Positions 12,201 to 33,910 of a DNA stretch of 64,000 bases are shown one piece after another. Under the pieces are notes generated by a model. The model saw only the letters and a list, made by a program, of their open reading frames with translations, had not been told where the DNA came from and did not search any database. The translations under genes were made by a program, and so were the position numbers. The first letter of the stretch is position 1; each line of letters starts with the position of its first letter. The DNA is from Apostichopus japonicus (Eukaryota; Echinodermata; Holothuroidea; Aspidochirotida; Stichopodidae): assembly GCF_037975245.1 (NCBI RefSeq), contig NC_092581.1:12303303-12367302 (forward strand), read 5' to 3'.

Positions 12201-14096
12201 GACAAACTCTTGCAAACGATTTCTTTATCAAAATGAGTGTTTTATACGAACGGTTTAAAGCAGATTGATTAGCATTTCTGTCTCATGTCCAGTTTATGAA
12301 ACGTTGTATGTTCAGAAATCTTATGAAAACATTTCTTGGTGTTTTCCTCTTAAAGTCTGTCCATCATAACTCAAGAACACCTTTTCTATCAAGATAATCG
12401 AAAGGAGACAGCCACGATATACTGAAACAAAATAACTGGATATCTTAAAATTTTGATATGGTTCCAACAAGTTCAATTAAGCATTCAAGCATGTCTTGGA
12501 ATAGTTCGGAATATTTTTTTTCATAGTGTTTATAATTTTGGGACAATCTGTGTTTCAAATTTTACATGTTGATAACAATTACCATTCATTGATGATCTTT
12601 TTTGTGTTTTACTTAAAATTTACTTTGCGGCAAAGTAAATCTCTTTGTCTCTTTGAATGTTCCTCTCCAGATTACTGTCACACATCAAAGGTAACCAGAC
12701 TCCGTCTGCTAAACTTCGTCTACCTTGTAAAACCATTGAATGGTCTGACCTCGTCGACGTCTTGGACAAGTTTAAGAAACCAAAGACTCTTGGTGGGGGT
12801 GTTTATGCTAGAGTGAGGCTGATGAAAATAATATCAACGGATCAGATGTGTGCCGTCAAATTACCAAGAGAAGAACTAGAAGAAGAAGATGTATCTCAGG
12901 TAGGTTTAATAACAGTTGACAGATGTATTAACAAGTAACGAGTAATACTTGCTTTCATTCTAACGAACAACATAAATGCCAGCAAACGTTATTCCATTTC
13001 ATTACTTGATAAAGTTTGCCCTGACACGTCTGTCATTCACTAGTCCTTCACTCTTTTTAAGCAAATGCATGAGCTAGACGAGAGATAAATACGAAGAAGT
13101 AGAGCATAGAGTTACCATATTCATCCACTAAATTTGGCACTCATTTCATTCTTCAAATCAACTTTTCGTTACAACTGGCAATGTTACGTTTTTATCTGTT
13201 CCAGGAGTGAGTTAACTATGTAACACCCCCCCCCCCCTTCCTTACGCTACTGTTGCTTTCAAGGATGAAATATCTCTCAACATTCGGCTAATGGTATGTT
13301 GTGGAAATTGACGTATGGGACTTAGTATGGGAATAACGCATGTTGCTAATTTAATGTTAAAATGTTATTGATAGAATGCCAACTTAAAACAAGCTAGCTT
13401 TGGCTTGTTTCCCCCGGCGTGTCGAATTTTAGCATTTTGTGTTTTTGATTTCGTTCATAGGTTCTTGAAACTGAGATAAATAGTTTAGCTGCCCTCAATG
13501 GTCTTGACTGCGTCCCTCAGCTATACGGAGTATCCAAGACCGAAGCAGGGGTACCCTTTCTCGTCCAAGAATTTATTGGCGATCCATCAAAACTCAGATG
13601 TACCACATTAGAAAATGCCATCGGTGCCAAGGTATTGGATATAACTAAAACACTGCGTATTGCGTTACGCATAATTCGAGCTGTTAAGGAGATCTATAAT
13701 AGACGGGTGCTACACTGTGACCTCAAAGTGGACAATGTTATGCTGATGCCTGGATTCGTTAGAGATGACGACCCCAAAATAACGTTAATCGACTTTGGAA
13801 GGGCGGTCAGTCTAAATCAGCCACCGGTCTTTGAACATTTAGGTACTTTGGAACAACAAGACGTCCTAGAACATTGTGGACAAATGGCTCCAGAGGTTGT
13901 GAAAGGAGAGTCGCCATATGGTCTTTGCTCGGAAGTTTACTCCCTGGGATTAATATTCAAAGAAATGGGTTGTCGATTTGATGGATTCTTGACACAACTC
14001 GGGAGAGAATGTATGAAGAGAAAGCCCAGTTTAAGGCCGGACTTGGATGAATTAGTCCACAGAATAGAGAACTATATCAAAGACAATCAACTTTAA
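9202..14096 (+). CDS. Divergent protein kinase with long disordered N-terminal region (5 exons, complete)
   Basis: Exons 9202-9266, 9803-11993, 12120-12196, 12671-12899 and 13461-14096 have GT-AG ends and phases 2, 0, 2, 0. They sum to 3198 nt (1065 residues). A stop lies two codons upstream. The ATG at 9208 has the better start context (A at -3, G at +4) and would give 1063 residues. The C-terminal kinase domain (about 815-1060) shows a glycine loop LGGGVYARV (818-826), AVK lysine K841, a helix-C glutamate near 857/859, catalytic loop HCDLKVDNV (D941, N946), DFG at 965-967 and APE at 997-999. The HRD arginine is Cys940, so this is a non-RD kinase. Residues 35-37 are a Cys triplet next to basic residues, a possible palmitoylation site. 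About 551-651 is rich in Asn, Gln, Gly and Tyr, like prion-type low-complexity domains. Substrate and pathway are unknown. The catalytic-loop style recalls NIK-like and other divergent animal kinases, which is inference. Confidence 0.88.
12900..13460. other. Intron 4 of the kinase gene
   Basis: Intron between the exon with the glycine loop and the exon with the catalytic loop. Donor gtaggt, acceptor ttcatag. A C-run at 13226-13237 is followed by CCTTACGCTACTG, a transposon-end-like word without a matched partner. Confidence 0.6.
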
Positions 14097-14130
14097 TTTT
14101 TATATTTAATTAATTAATGATATCAAACAG

Positions 14131-14150
14131 GTTCAGGGCCCGGCCCTGAA
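14131..14150 (+). other. Inverted repeat in the kinase 3' untranslated region
   Basis: TTCAGGG, a GC-rich centre and CCCTGAA form a self-complementary 19-20 nt segment about 35 nt after the stop codon. It could form a small hairpin in the mRNA. No function is known. Confidence 0.6.
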
Positions 14151-14164
14151 ACTAAAGTTAAAGA

Positions 14165-14170
14165 AATAAA
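14165..14170 (+). promoter_or_regulatory. Polyadenylation signal of the kinase gene
   Basis: AATAAA about 70 nt downstream of the TAA stop, followed by an A-rich and T-rich stretch. It is the first canonical signal after the stop. Confidence 0.6.
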
Positions 14171-16643
14171 AAAATATATATTTATATGAAACACAATACA
14201 AACCATGAAATGAAATATGGAACTTGCCAGTTCAATGCATGCCATTAGAGAGGAGAAATGAAAGTTGCAATATATATAATATTTTAACGAAAAATTAAAT
14301 ATTTAAAACGCTTCAGAGAAATAAAGAATATAATTAACTTAACCTTGCACATATAGTGTTATTTTTTGGGGTCAGAGTCGAGACATGTTGGTTCAAGTAG
14401 TGTAAAAATGGAGGGGAAAAACCTGTATAGGTCCTTTGGTTCAAATTGATTATATTTCATTTTAAATTTATTTCTTCAGCAGTGGCAAAGCGTGTTTGTA
14501 ATTTCACTCCTCAAGTTTATTGAATTCATTGAAAACTATTTTTTTCCCCCTAATCGATAATAAAGTAACCATGAGCGTAATTGATCCACGAAAAAAAAAT
14601 CTAGGGTTAATGGAATTGAAGTGACACTACACCATGTGAAGAGCACCATGTCAGTATGGAGGTATTATGGTAATACTACCATGTGATGTTATGTGACAAT
14701 ACCACGCCACTTTAAGAGTTACGTATATCTGCCCGTGCAAATGATTAACCATTGTCGGAAACAAAATGTGTAATTATTGACCTACTGAAGTTACTTTTTT
14801 TGCATATTTGCTATTAACATCATCTCTTTTTTTTCTGCTAAGCTGTTTAAAGATCTTAAGGTAATCTGCTGATGGTGTACAAAACAGGAGAATTAAAGGT
14901 GATTGAAAAATGGTGAAATGTGCGAGGCGATGCCGCGTCGAGACCAGACATATATTTCTGGTAGTTAGCGCTTTACGCTACTAAAGGTTCTCCACTTCTA
15001 GTTTCAAATCTAAACGGTGATGATATGGAATTTTGAGAGTGCCGTGATATTCCAAACTTTCAATGGTATCATAGTCCCTGGTAGGACGTACTATAGTCCA
15101 AATGTTCAATCTATGCGACATAACGGAGACGGACGAAGCTTAGTGTGTAAGCCAATGGAGCAGTAATTCTAATTTCTCCAGGCTAAGTTTTAAATTCCCC
15201 CGACTGAACCAATTTCTCCCTGTCTGACGATGGGAGAGGAGGGGCTCTATAACACCCCCTATACCCTTCTTCTTGGGCACGCCACTGCTTACACAAAGGG
15301 ATTACACTGATTATCTGCAACGGATGTTGCGACTGTTTTGACCAGTCGTGATCAAATGCCACTGTATGGCGTTCTAGACGAACCTTAAGTGAACAAGCCG
15401 AATGCACACAAACACACACAGACACACACAATAATAATAATAGAAGGAATCGGTTTAAATTTTATTTAAGATGAAACATATATTTGAGAAACAAATAATA
15501 TGTCCGCTCTTACATATTTCACTTGCATAATTTAATATTTAATATAATATATATATAAATCGTTACCTTTACAATAAATGGAACAACATATACAATTGGT
15601 TATACTGATACATAAAATAACCACATATACCATTTAAGACTGCTTACAAAATATCTTCATATCCCAGATATGTGATGAACTCTGAAGATATAGACGTAGA
15701 GGCCATAAATCATTTTTAATTGTTACCGTTGCTGCTTCGGTTCCTATTATTATTGTTATCTTGTTTTCTTCCGAACTCTTCTGTTCATGTTCTTTCTTTC
15801 TGTCTGATTTGGTAAAACTATTTATATTTACCTTTCATCCCAGTTATTGGGACTCCAACCAACACCTGCGGAGGAAGAGGGTGAATGTTATTTCCCCTTT
15901 TTATGATACCCTCTTTTGCTAATGGAACAAAAAGTTTTCATATCACCGGCAGAAGAAAACAAACTTTGCGAATGCATTAATCCACGGATTATTTGGATAA
16001 TAAATACGATTGTAAATGCCGCCCTCTATTTGATTCGAGTTTCAAGACCACGTCCTGCAGCTGTCTGTGTTCTGTATAAAGAAAGCGCGATAAGAATAAA
16101 CTGGACGATTATGGCACGTCAAGTTATGTACATTCGCTATACTTTTTTCTTTATGCATATACAAAAAATACCAAACCAACGAACAGACATACATATAAAC
16201 AAACCAATGTGTGTTTTTTCTCCATGGTTCCCTCCCTCAAAATACATTCTTCTTCATTCAGTTGTTTCAAATTATAACTTAGTTGTGAACGTTGTCTGAA
16301 CAAAACAGACATGTTCCACCCTGTCCATGTGTGACTATTTATTTTAAGGTATGGAGATGGTGGTGGTGGTGTGGGGGGGGGGGGGGGTGGAGGGTTATTG
16401 TCAAATGTATCAAGCCCCATCTTTATGCAGAATCACTGGTTCATATACTCACTGGGAAAAGCTGAATTGACGGTTTAGGCACATCCACAGTCCTACACTA
16501 TGCCTACGATAAATAACCTGAAAATATCAATAATCAATAATGAATTTACAGTATATTCAATATACAGCTGTATTACTCGTCATATCCTTTACAGATATGT
16601 ATCCTATACAGATATATAAATATATATAAATAAATATTTATTA

Positions 16644-16650
<7 letters not shown>
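14171..16650. other. Intergenic DNA without a supported gene
   Basis: AT-rich. It holds a transposon-like end GGGCACGCCACTG at about 15275-15290 with no partner, a CA/ATA repeat near 15412-15443, and a G-run at 16372-16388. Open frames at 15916-16299 are not supported by motifs or splice context. Confidence 0.35.
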
Positions 16651-16700
<50 letters not shown>

Positions 16701-16703
16701 AAT
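16651..16703. repeat. TA microsatellite
   Basis: Dinucleotide repeat directly before the large palindrome. Confidence 0.95.
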
Positions 16704-16715
16704 ATGTTGAGACTA

Positions 16716-16915
16716 GTTGAGACTATATAGTGGAACACTAGTAGTTGCTACTCAGAGTTTCACGCGTTGAGCGATCTTCAGACATGTCTGAAGATCGCTC
16801 AACGCGTGAAACTCTGAGTAACAACTATTAGTGTTCCACTATATAGTCTCAACATAATTCGCTCTGTCCACCGGACATAGAGCACTGTGCGCAAGATAGA
16901 CGCCAACCAACCAAC
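16716..16915 (+). mobile_element. TA-nested foldback element with 138-bp palindrome
   Basis: 16716-16853 is a near-perfect palindrome centred at 16784/16785 (CTTCAGACATGTCTGAAG), with only a few arm mismatches. To its right, 16854-16915 holds CGCTCTGTCCACCGGACATAGAGC and ends CCAACCAACCAAC before the next TA tract. A related copy lies reversed at 35206-35358, also between TA repeats. On the plus strand CTGAAGA (16788-16794), GAAAC (16808-16812) and GTA-ACAACT (16818-16826) have hammerhead-like order. Arms, inverted half-copy and TA insertion sites would suit a Penelope-like or other short retroelement end, but the class is not proven. Confidence 0.7.
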
Positions 16916-16920
16916 TTTAG

Positions 16921-17733
<813 letters not shown>

Positions 17734-18099
17734 CAGTGGCGGAGCGTTCATACAGTCAGAGGCGGATGCCCCCCCCCCCCCCTGACGGACTCAAATTGAC
17801 TGCTAACGCCCTTTTCAGCTTTTTACATATTCGCGAGTAGTAACTTTTTTATTGCGCTCTCATCTACCTATTGATATTTGTCACATTTTGTTGGCGATGA
17901 CACCTATTTATTCTTCGTTTATCTGCAAATTAGCAAGGCCTTGAAAGGGTAATTTCCGGCGATCTAGGGAGTATCTTTACTCAAAAAATTTCTGTACGCC
18001 CCGCGTCACCAATTGGTGGCGCTCAGCTTAGATAGTGTCGAAAGCGCCCATACAGACCATTCTCGACCCCCCTGACCAATACCCCTAGCTCCGCCACTG
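17734..18099. mobile_element. Complete hAT-type MITE with exact 8-bp target duplication
   Basis: Perfect 12-bp terminal inverted repeats CAGTGGCGGAGC (17734-17745) and GCTCCGCCACTG (18088-18099), flanked by a perfect direct repeat CATTCTTC at 17726-17733 and 18100-18107. The 366-bp body carries the shared core (TTTCCGGCGATCTAGGGAG, then CAATTGGTGGCGCTCAGC) and a poly-C run near the left end. It has no coding capacity, so it must have been moved by a transposase supplied elsewhere. Confidence 0.92.
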
Positions 18100-20099
18100 C
18101 ATTCTTCCTACTGAATTATCAAGCTAGCCAAGTGTTGATGTTTCTTTTGAGAAGTAAAATCGCCATTTCTAATAGTATTGAATATTTCCTCTTAAATTAA
18201 TGCAGATAATTATTTATTATAGTATACTTTGGCGTGCTGCCGTATATGACCACAGATGCGACACATAACTGACACAATCAGTTGCTTTGATAATCACTAA
18301 TAATCATAACGCATTCACTTCAACCAAATGGGCCTCAAAGCAGGCTTTTTGTTTTTTAAATATTCAATTTTTGTCGTATGTTCTGATAATCCTTTCCAGC
18401 CGGTATTAAACGTGAGTTATAAAGTGTTGAGCAATACTGTCTAACCCAAATTTGTCAAGCCAAATCAAATGATTGATTATTAACTAAATTATAATGTTCG
18501 TTGGGCGAGAGTAAGATTGGAGGTAGTGTCAATGTATTTAGTTATGTTGTAAACAACAATTAGGTATGGGTATGGCTAAAATGAATCACAAAAATATCGA
18601 CTATATATAACCTATACATATTAAGCTGTTTTAAGTTTGTAACAGATGGCTCTACAACTCAGTGAGAGCTTTATTTATTTGCATATTAAATTTGCCAAAA
18701 ACATATCTTATATGACGTCACAGAACGTACCAGTTGCACTACGAATCTTGTACATGAATGAATGAAATATTTTTGCTATAAATTATTTTTCAACTAAACG
18801 AAAGTAAGAGTAAATTTCACTTGGATATGTTTATTTCAACTTTGAAAGTTAATTGTAAGCTCATGGGTGTCTCTACCCGTCGCATTCCACGCCCTGCGCA
18901 CAGATCTGTAAAATAAAATATTGTATACCTGAGTCGTAAATTCCAGGTATTCACATTATAAAATTAATGTGTAGCTGCATCAGAATATGTGCAAAGTACG
19001 CATCGCTGTTTGGCACATGTACAGCGCGCTATCCACATGTTTTTAAACATGATATCAATACTGGAAGGTTACACAAAAGCCGACGGTTGACCGTCTTACA
19101 TGGTAGTCTTAATAACAGTATACATAATCTATGGTACTTATGAAACACATTTGAGCTAGGATAAAGATAGATGTCAGTGATATTCAATCCCTCGCAACCC
19201 CCTGTCGTACCCCCCCCCCTCCCCCACATCACAGGATTGTCTTTCACCATGTTCCTTAACAAAATCTGAAACGGAAGCTTTACTTATCTCCGACTATATA
19301 GTGTAGCATTAGCCATCAAAACTTCCTCAACGTTTACCGTACTACTCGTATAAACTTATTCATCATACACTGGCTGTGATTCATATAATTTCTCTCATTC
19401 AATTATGACGCTTATTTCCGATTTTTAATCAATTTCTGAATTCTCCATTTTGTTTTTAATCATACCCATTCCCAGTTACAAATTACCATTAAATCATATA
19501 TTTCCCTCCGTCTCTGTTCGCGCTCTTGTCTGTACTTAGTATCGATCGGGAAGTTGTCAAATACAGAGACTGCTGTCGTCTGCTGTCCTGATTTATGGAA
19601 CGCCAATCATGCATAACGTCGTATAGCCAGGCAATCAAAAATGGTTGCTCGAAGTCGGGAAAAAAGTGTGTATCGAATTGCCATCGTTTCCTCGATAACG
19701 TCTGAGTTTCCCTTTCCCTCCTTTTTTCTTTCGAAAAATTATGGCACGTCTGGGACACCGTTGCCGTGGTGACAGTCATGTGAATCTATCCGTTTTCGTT
19801 CAGTTCTCTTTCCACCGCTTCATACTGTGATGAACAAAAAGATGATAAAAAATTAGATATATTTAAAACATATTGTAGATTTTAAGAAGAAAAACGTACT
19901 AAGGAACTACGATTGAATTCTCACTAACGAAGGAAAGTAGCTGCTGACCTTAGTTCAATTGAATGGTGTAAATTTAATTCCTGGTTCGGTTGGAAACGGT
20001 TCACACTTTTTCGAGAGATTAAAAACGAGTGATTGCAGGACGATAAAGGGATATGAATTGCATGTTGAAAATTTGCATATTGATAATGATTTCAATCAA
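18100..20099. other. Intergenic DNA without a supported gene
   Basis: AT-rich. A 96-codon minus-strand frame (19489-19779) lacks motifs and splice support. A C-run at 19211-19225 is the only simple repeat. Confidence 0.35.
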
Positions 20100-21010
<911 letters not shown>

Positions 21011-24000
21011 GCATGACGCCGGTGTTTCCCATAGTCTGTTACTGTTCCCTCCCTCAGTATCTTTAATAACGCCGCTGGAAATGTGATTAATCCCATTGAG
21101 TTGAGAGTATATGTCCTAATGACACCCTAAATACATGTTACAGTCTGAATAAAATGGACCAATTCCTGTGATTTACTTACTTTTCATTTATTTTTATTTA
21201 CAGAAGTCATATCAATAATACGTCAGTAAGATGTCTCTCATGTAAAAAGTACGCATTGCTAACAGAAAAGCACTTAAGAAAAACTTAGATGAAATATTAC
21301 GTTGATTTGAGTAAGTTTTTATGCTATTTATTCCAATAATCTCATAACAATGTATAGTCCAATGTAGCTTAACTATAAACCAAAGGTCATTTCCAATAAT
21401 TAAGTTAAGTTCTTCTTTTTCATGAGATGTCATTAGCTTAACTGTAAGTCAAGGGTCAGTTTCAAATAATTTGAAGTTAAATTGTCAAGTTGCTTTTTTG
21501 TATGTTGATTCAAAGTGATATTAAATTATAACTTTATTATAATTTTGGGAATCGAATCCAATTTAATAACCACTCACTAATTAACCTTCAATTGGGGGAA
21601 AAACAAAAAGACGATCTTGGAAGTAGATCTTCATTTGACCACGTAAGTTTATTTTTGAAAAGAAGAAAAAAATGTTAACAAACTGCTTATCTACTGAAAA
21701 AAAAGGCCAGTGTTTCGTAAATTTCAAAAAGTAAGGCCTCACGTTTTGATCTCACAACTGCAAGCATCGGAACGTCACATCCTCTTATGTTGTATAATCT
21801 TTTTATTGGTAATAGTCCATGGTTTGTAAAATGGATGGACACACTAAAAAATTTGCTTAACGATTCACAGGATTGTAGAAAAGTAATCGGATTATTATCT
21901 TTAACCCTCTCACATAAAAAACACGTGCTTTGCTTAACACACTAGCCATGATTGATGTGTCGATGCCTTTTTGAGTGGTATCTTGTAAATATTGATCAAG
22001 GTTACAAAAGCTCAAACAATCGTTATTGTTCTGTTTGATAAATAGCGATTTCTGTTACAGTGAATAACTTCCCGAATCATCTTAAAATTCCTTTTTTTTT
22101 TTCTTCTTCTTTTTTCCTTCTTTTTTTCTCTCATGACATAGACATACAGACAAATATAAGATTTACTTAAATAATATAACACGAAAAAACTATTTTAACC
22201 CCTTCGGCAAAGTACAAATTACTGTGATACTCTTATCAATAATAATAATGTCCAAAAAAAAATATTTCAAATCCTAATAGATTTGACTACGGCTGCCAAT
22301 ATCTCTCCCAAATATTTACTTTCATATTCTGCTTAAAAATACAATAGTTAAGTTTAAAATAATATTTTAAATAATCTATTAAGGAATTAGAATTAGAATT
22401 CTTTTGTTTTCCCATTTGGGAGCTATCATGGAACTAACGTTTCTTCACATTACAAGATAGACGACTTGGTCAAGTCTAAATATGACATCATCGAGCCACT
22501 TGTGCTTCGTTATTGTTGGTGCCCCCCCCCACCCTCCCCCTTTATTTATGACAAAGTTTATCTGCTATAATGCAGGTTGGTCTTACAAAATCTTGAATCT
22601 AAAATATGGATCCTCTGAACACGAAATAATGCTGGACATTGGTTTCAATGTCAATACGATATATTTTCACTTTTCGAGAAAATATGAGAATAGAAAAGCA
22701 AACATCTTAATCGTCCTCATTTCCTCTTTTTTTTAAAATAAAGTAAAGGGGCTCTTACGAAAGATTACGTCAATGATAGACAACACCCCTGCACCCGACC
22801 GCACCCAGTACACCAAAAAGAAAACATAAAAAGAACACCGTTTGCCCCTCCTCAAGGAAATCATTATCTCCATAACGTGACCTCTTGTGTAATGACCTCG
22901 GTCATTCTACTTGGATGACCCCCTGCGTATGGATCGAACAGGCAGGGTAACCCTGTTTTGTATTCTTCTTGTTTTTTCCCCTTCTTTTTTGTGTTGTTGT
23001 TTATTATAGCATACATAATTACGCAATAGAATTGTTATAGCTTTGCAAGTGAATACATGACACGAATAATATTCATTTGAAGACATAAATAAACGTGATA
23101 CAATAATCCGGCCCTAAATATGATAAAAACTTCCAAAACGTTTGAGTCAAACAAAACATCTTTATTTAGATTTATTTAGATTATTTAGATTTACAATGAA
23201 GGTTATTTTAGATTTCCTTTGTTATGAGGTATAGACCCACACTGATCGGAATGCAGACTTCACAGTTGAGTTAACAGATAACGGAGACAATCTCTTTCCC
23301 TGTATATGTCCATCTATTCTCTATCCATTATCAGTTATTGATCTAAAAGTCATGGGGCTCTTATAGCCCTTTTGTACTTATATCGAATTTTGCTATTGTC
23401 CTATAGGATCTTGAAAACGATTTAAGAAGGAATCTCCCACCTCACTGCCTCCTTCCAATTACCAGTGAAAGTTAGTTTAAACCCTTCGGTAATCGTTAAA
23501 CCAGAGTTCAGGGCTTAAAAGCAAAATTGACGGCATTGAAAAGAACGTCTCAAAACGTATTTTAAAAAGAAAGTGACTTAACAATATAATACGCGGTTAG
23601 ATATAAGATCATCTATTACTACGCAGTGTAAAAGTGGGGTCCCATGGTGTTTGCCTTAAGGCGGTTTATCCTCGGGTTTGCTATAGGCCATTTGAATATA
23701 TAGGCTAAGAACTCTAAAATGATCGCATCAATCGAGGATTGATTCACGACTATAGTGTACAAATAATAACAAGAAAGATTTAAGAAGGACTTCAAACCAC
23801 CGAATCTTTTATCATGACATGTACTGTGATGTTTAACAACGCAAAGACGCTTGAGATGTATAGAGTACGGTGGACAAGATCTAACAATGAATAGAAGAGA
23901 CGATGACGCATCCTCGATATATGTTTTGCTATTGCTATGCAGTGACGTGTATCAGCTAGGTATAGCAGCCCTTACAACTTGCTGTGTGTACTCGGACCTT

Positions 24001-25117
24001 ACATGTTTCACACACCTGACGATGATCCCACATGCAGTCACAGCTGTATCGATGCAAAGGGACTGGGGGTTGAGAGGCCGGGATCAGCCGTTTGGTTGTT
24101 TGGTTGTTCGTGTCCAGGTTCTTTTTTGTGTGACTTTTCTTTAAAAAAGTACCTTTTGTGTTCACGATAGATCACGTCTTTGACATAACGTAACATGTAC
24201 ACATTATCTTTAGAGTGGGCACACGTATTTTACAGTGAAATTTATTCAACATTATCTACCGCGAAATATCAATTAAACTATGGACATAGAAACATTTGAA
24301 CGGATTGATAGACACAAAGTTGCTTATACAGGTCATCACTATGGTCCACAAATTTTATCCTGCTATAAAGTGTTAGAAGTTTTGAAAGTATTTCCCGAGA
24401 AACTTTTCACTATCCTCATTTATTTACAGACATTTGGTGGTGGGGTGGGTTGGGTGGGTGTGTGGGGGTGGGAATGTTTATCGAAACAAATAAATTAATT
24501 TCTCAATGAGGACAAATGATCTGAGGCTAGCAGTAAAATGCATCATCAACTTGATTTGATTTAATTTGATATTTTATTATATTTTATTTGGATTTGATTT
24601 GATATTTGCGAGCTATAGTAATGAACTGTAAATAAATGATCTAATTTCCTCGTCTACGTCTAGTAACTGATTCTAAATTATTTATTCCTCACAGTGATAA
24701 TTCACTCTGTAAGATTGTTCAAGACAGATGACTCATTCGAAATGTACGCTTTAATCTTACGAATTAAAGGATGCGGAGGAGCGGGGGGGGGGGGGCAGTT
24801 GTGAGTTTTATTGAATCGCTATAAGATACTCATCAAAATCATCCAGTCATAGTAACTATATAGTAGGAGTTGCTATTCCATCATATAACATAAAAAACAA
24901 ACCATAATAAATTCCCTTCTAAAAAGTTAGCCGGTGTGAATAATTTTTAAAAAGAAACTAATCGGATCCCAACTGAGAATCTCCCCACCCCCCCCCCCCT
25001 TCACAAAAAGACGTAACAAAAATCCCTATTTATACTTTCTTTCTTAAGAAAAGAGACTTGGTATAAAGCTTGGATACGAAAAGCAAACAACTTGATCCCC
25101 TCTCAACACTTTCCACC
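21011..25117. other. Intergenic DNA without a supported gene
   Basis: AT-rich with C- or G-runs at 22522-22545, 24784-24795 and 24987-25000, and repeated TTTGATTTGATT near 24553-24605. AATAAA on the minus strand at 24812-24807 could serve the membrane-protein gene that ends at 25118. Several frames of 60-100 codons show no motifs. Confidence 0.35.
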
Positions 25118-32124
<7,007 letters not shown>

Positions 32125-33561
32125 AGTGTAAACATCTACAAGAATAAAGAAGACAAAACATTCATTTCCATGTATAAACTAAAAAATAAAAATCAGAAGA
32201 AGAAAAAAATACTCGGAAATAAATCGGAATTTTCCCATCCGCGTCATTCGAAAATCACTGACAGGTTAGCGTTTAATGTTACTTCAAGAAAATTGCGTAG
32301 AATAATAACCATGTATGAATGCACTTTCAATATCAAACTGGATTCTCACCGAATGGAATTCTATCATATTTTCTATAAACTTGAAGAAAACATATGTAGC
32401 CGATAGCTATTCTTGTCTCTAGTTCCGAACACAAATATTATTTTGTTTTCTCTTTAACAATCCCCTCGGCTCTGCTATAACTCCTCACCTGCATGCATAA
32501 ACTCCTAAAACATGTGCAACGGTAAAACAAAAATCGATGGAAGTGTTCACTGAACCGACTTCTTTCTTTTCTGTTCCTGTCCTTCTTTACAATATGGTCC
32601 AGCGGGTTCCGATCAATTTACCCTACCGTGACCTCTACAACACATTGTATACATATAAAGATCGCTTCTCTACCTCTCTCAACTCCTGTCGATTTCTGTG
32701 TCGGGTTGATATACTTGGAATTACTTATGATCAACATGTTATATTTACCCATAACTACATACCCTTAAAGGTCATCATTATTGGCCAAAAATGTAAACTA
32801 CTAAAAATTGCTACAAGTTTACAAAAATAGCCAACTCTCCTGGAGGTTCTTATCCCAGATATAGAGGTGAGGTCAAGTAGACAATTAAATTTCCTCCGTG
32901 AACCGCAATGTTCTCACTGCGCACAGAAGTGAGGTGACTTTCTCTCCTAATAGGGGTGGGGTGAGGGGGTTGGGTGCGGGTTAGGGAGTGGGGCACTGAT
33001 CATCTTATAAATCTGAATAAATTATCTATGTTTTGATGCAGTTTTAATAGTTTAACTGTAGGCCTATGTCAGGTTATATTTAACGAGTTATTAATCCGTT
33101 TTTTGCCAATACAGAAAAATTTGTGTCCCACATATATATTCCATACTCAATGTCCAATGTTTTTAGATACTTTGGCTATGTATGGTTCCTCGAGCAATGT
33201 CTCCTATCCTGACTATGTGACCTCCAGAGTTCTACAAAACATTTCAAGGGATAAATGACTTTCATGAATGTTTAAACGGTTGTATAATGTAACAGACCTG
33301 TCATCTATCCCTCTACGTTGCCTGGTTTGATTAACGCACATTTAAAGGGGACACTAATCCAACCAACATCATTGGGGTTTTTTTTTTTTTTTTGTGAAAA
33401 GAGATTTTTTGTGAAGAATAACTTCCCGACCAGCTAAGAGAAATCTTGTTCCGTGGATATACTAGTTGAAGTTTCGTGTCTGAGAGGTGTGATTTTTTAA
33501 ATCTTTGATCGTTTTTTGTCATATTTTCAAGTTCGACGGTTAATTTGTTGACAGTGAACAG
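32125..33561. other. Upstream flank of the membrane-protein gene
   Basis: On the minus strand an acceptor-like TTCTTTATTCTTGTAG ends at 32135 just before the start codon, so a 5' untranslated exon further upstream is likely. A short upstream ATG opens in between. The rest holds a T-run (33378-33393) and repeat-like sequence related to about 42125-42210. Confidence 0.35.
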
Positions 33562-33910
33562 CAGTGGCACCACCAGCCAAGGCAATCTAGGGGAGGGGCA
33601 AAGCATATTTGGGGTGAGGGGGGTGGCAAAATATAACACTGATATGGGGGAGAGTTTTAGGGGAGTGGTTTTCCTCTACAAGTGTTTTCTACAAGTGAGG
33701 TAAGTTAGACGCAAAATAGTGCTATCATTTGACAATTTTTCACATTTATGCATTGCATTGGAAGTTGTTTCTAATACAAACGATTAGCCCGACTTCTGTA
33801 TATTTTGGATAAGTAGCAAATCTGATGGAGGGGGGGGGGGTGGGCAACCGGTGAAGCGCAATCTGTGGGGATTACCGCCTCATCTCCCTTACCCCGTAGC
33901 GCCGTCACTG
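33562..33910. mobile_element. Probable hAT-type MITE
   Basis: The left end is CAGTGGCACCACC and the right end is GCGCCGTCACTG. Flanks GTGAACAG (33554-33561) and GTGAGCAC (33911-33918) match at 6 of 8 positions. The body has G-runs and no coding capacity. The end repeats are weaker than in the other elements. Confidence 0.55.

Noticed and set aside
19489-19779. 96-codon minus-strand frame starting MTVTTATVSQTCH
   Set aside because: No domain, splice site, or polyadenylation signal. Length is within chance for this much sequence.
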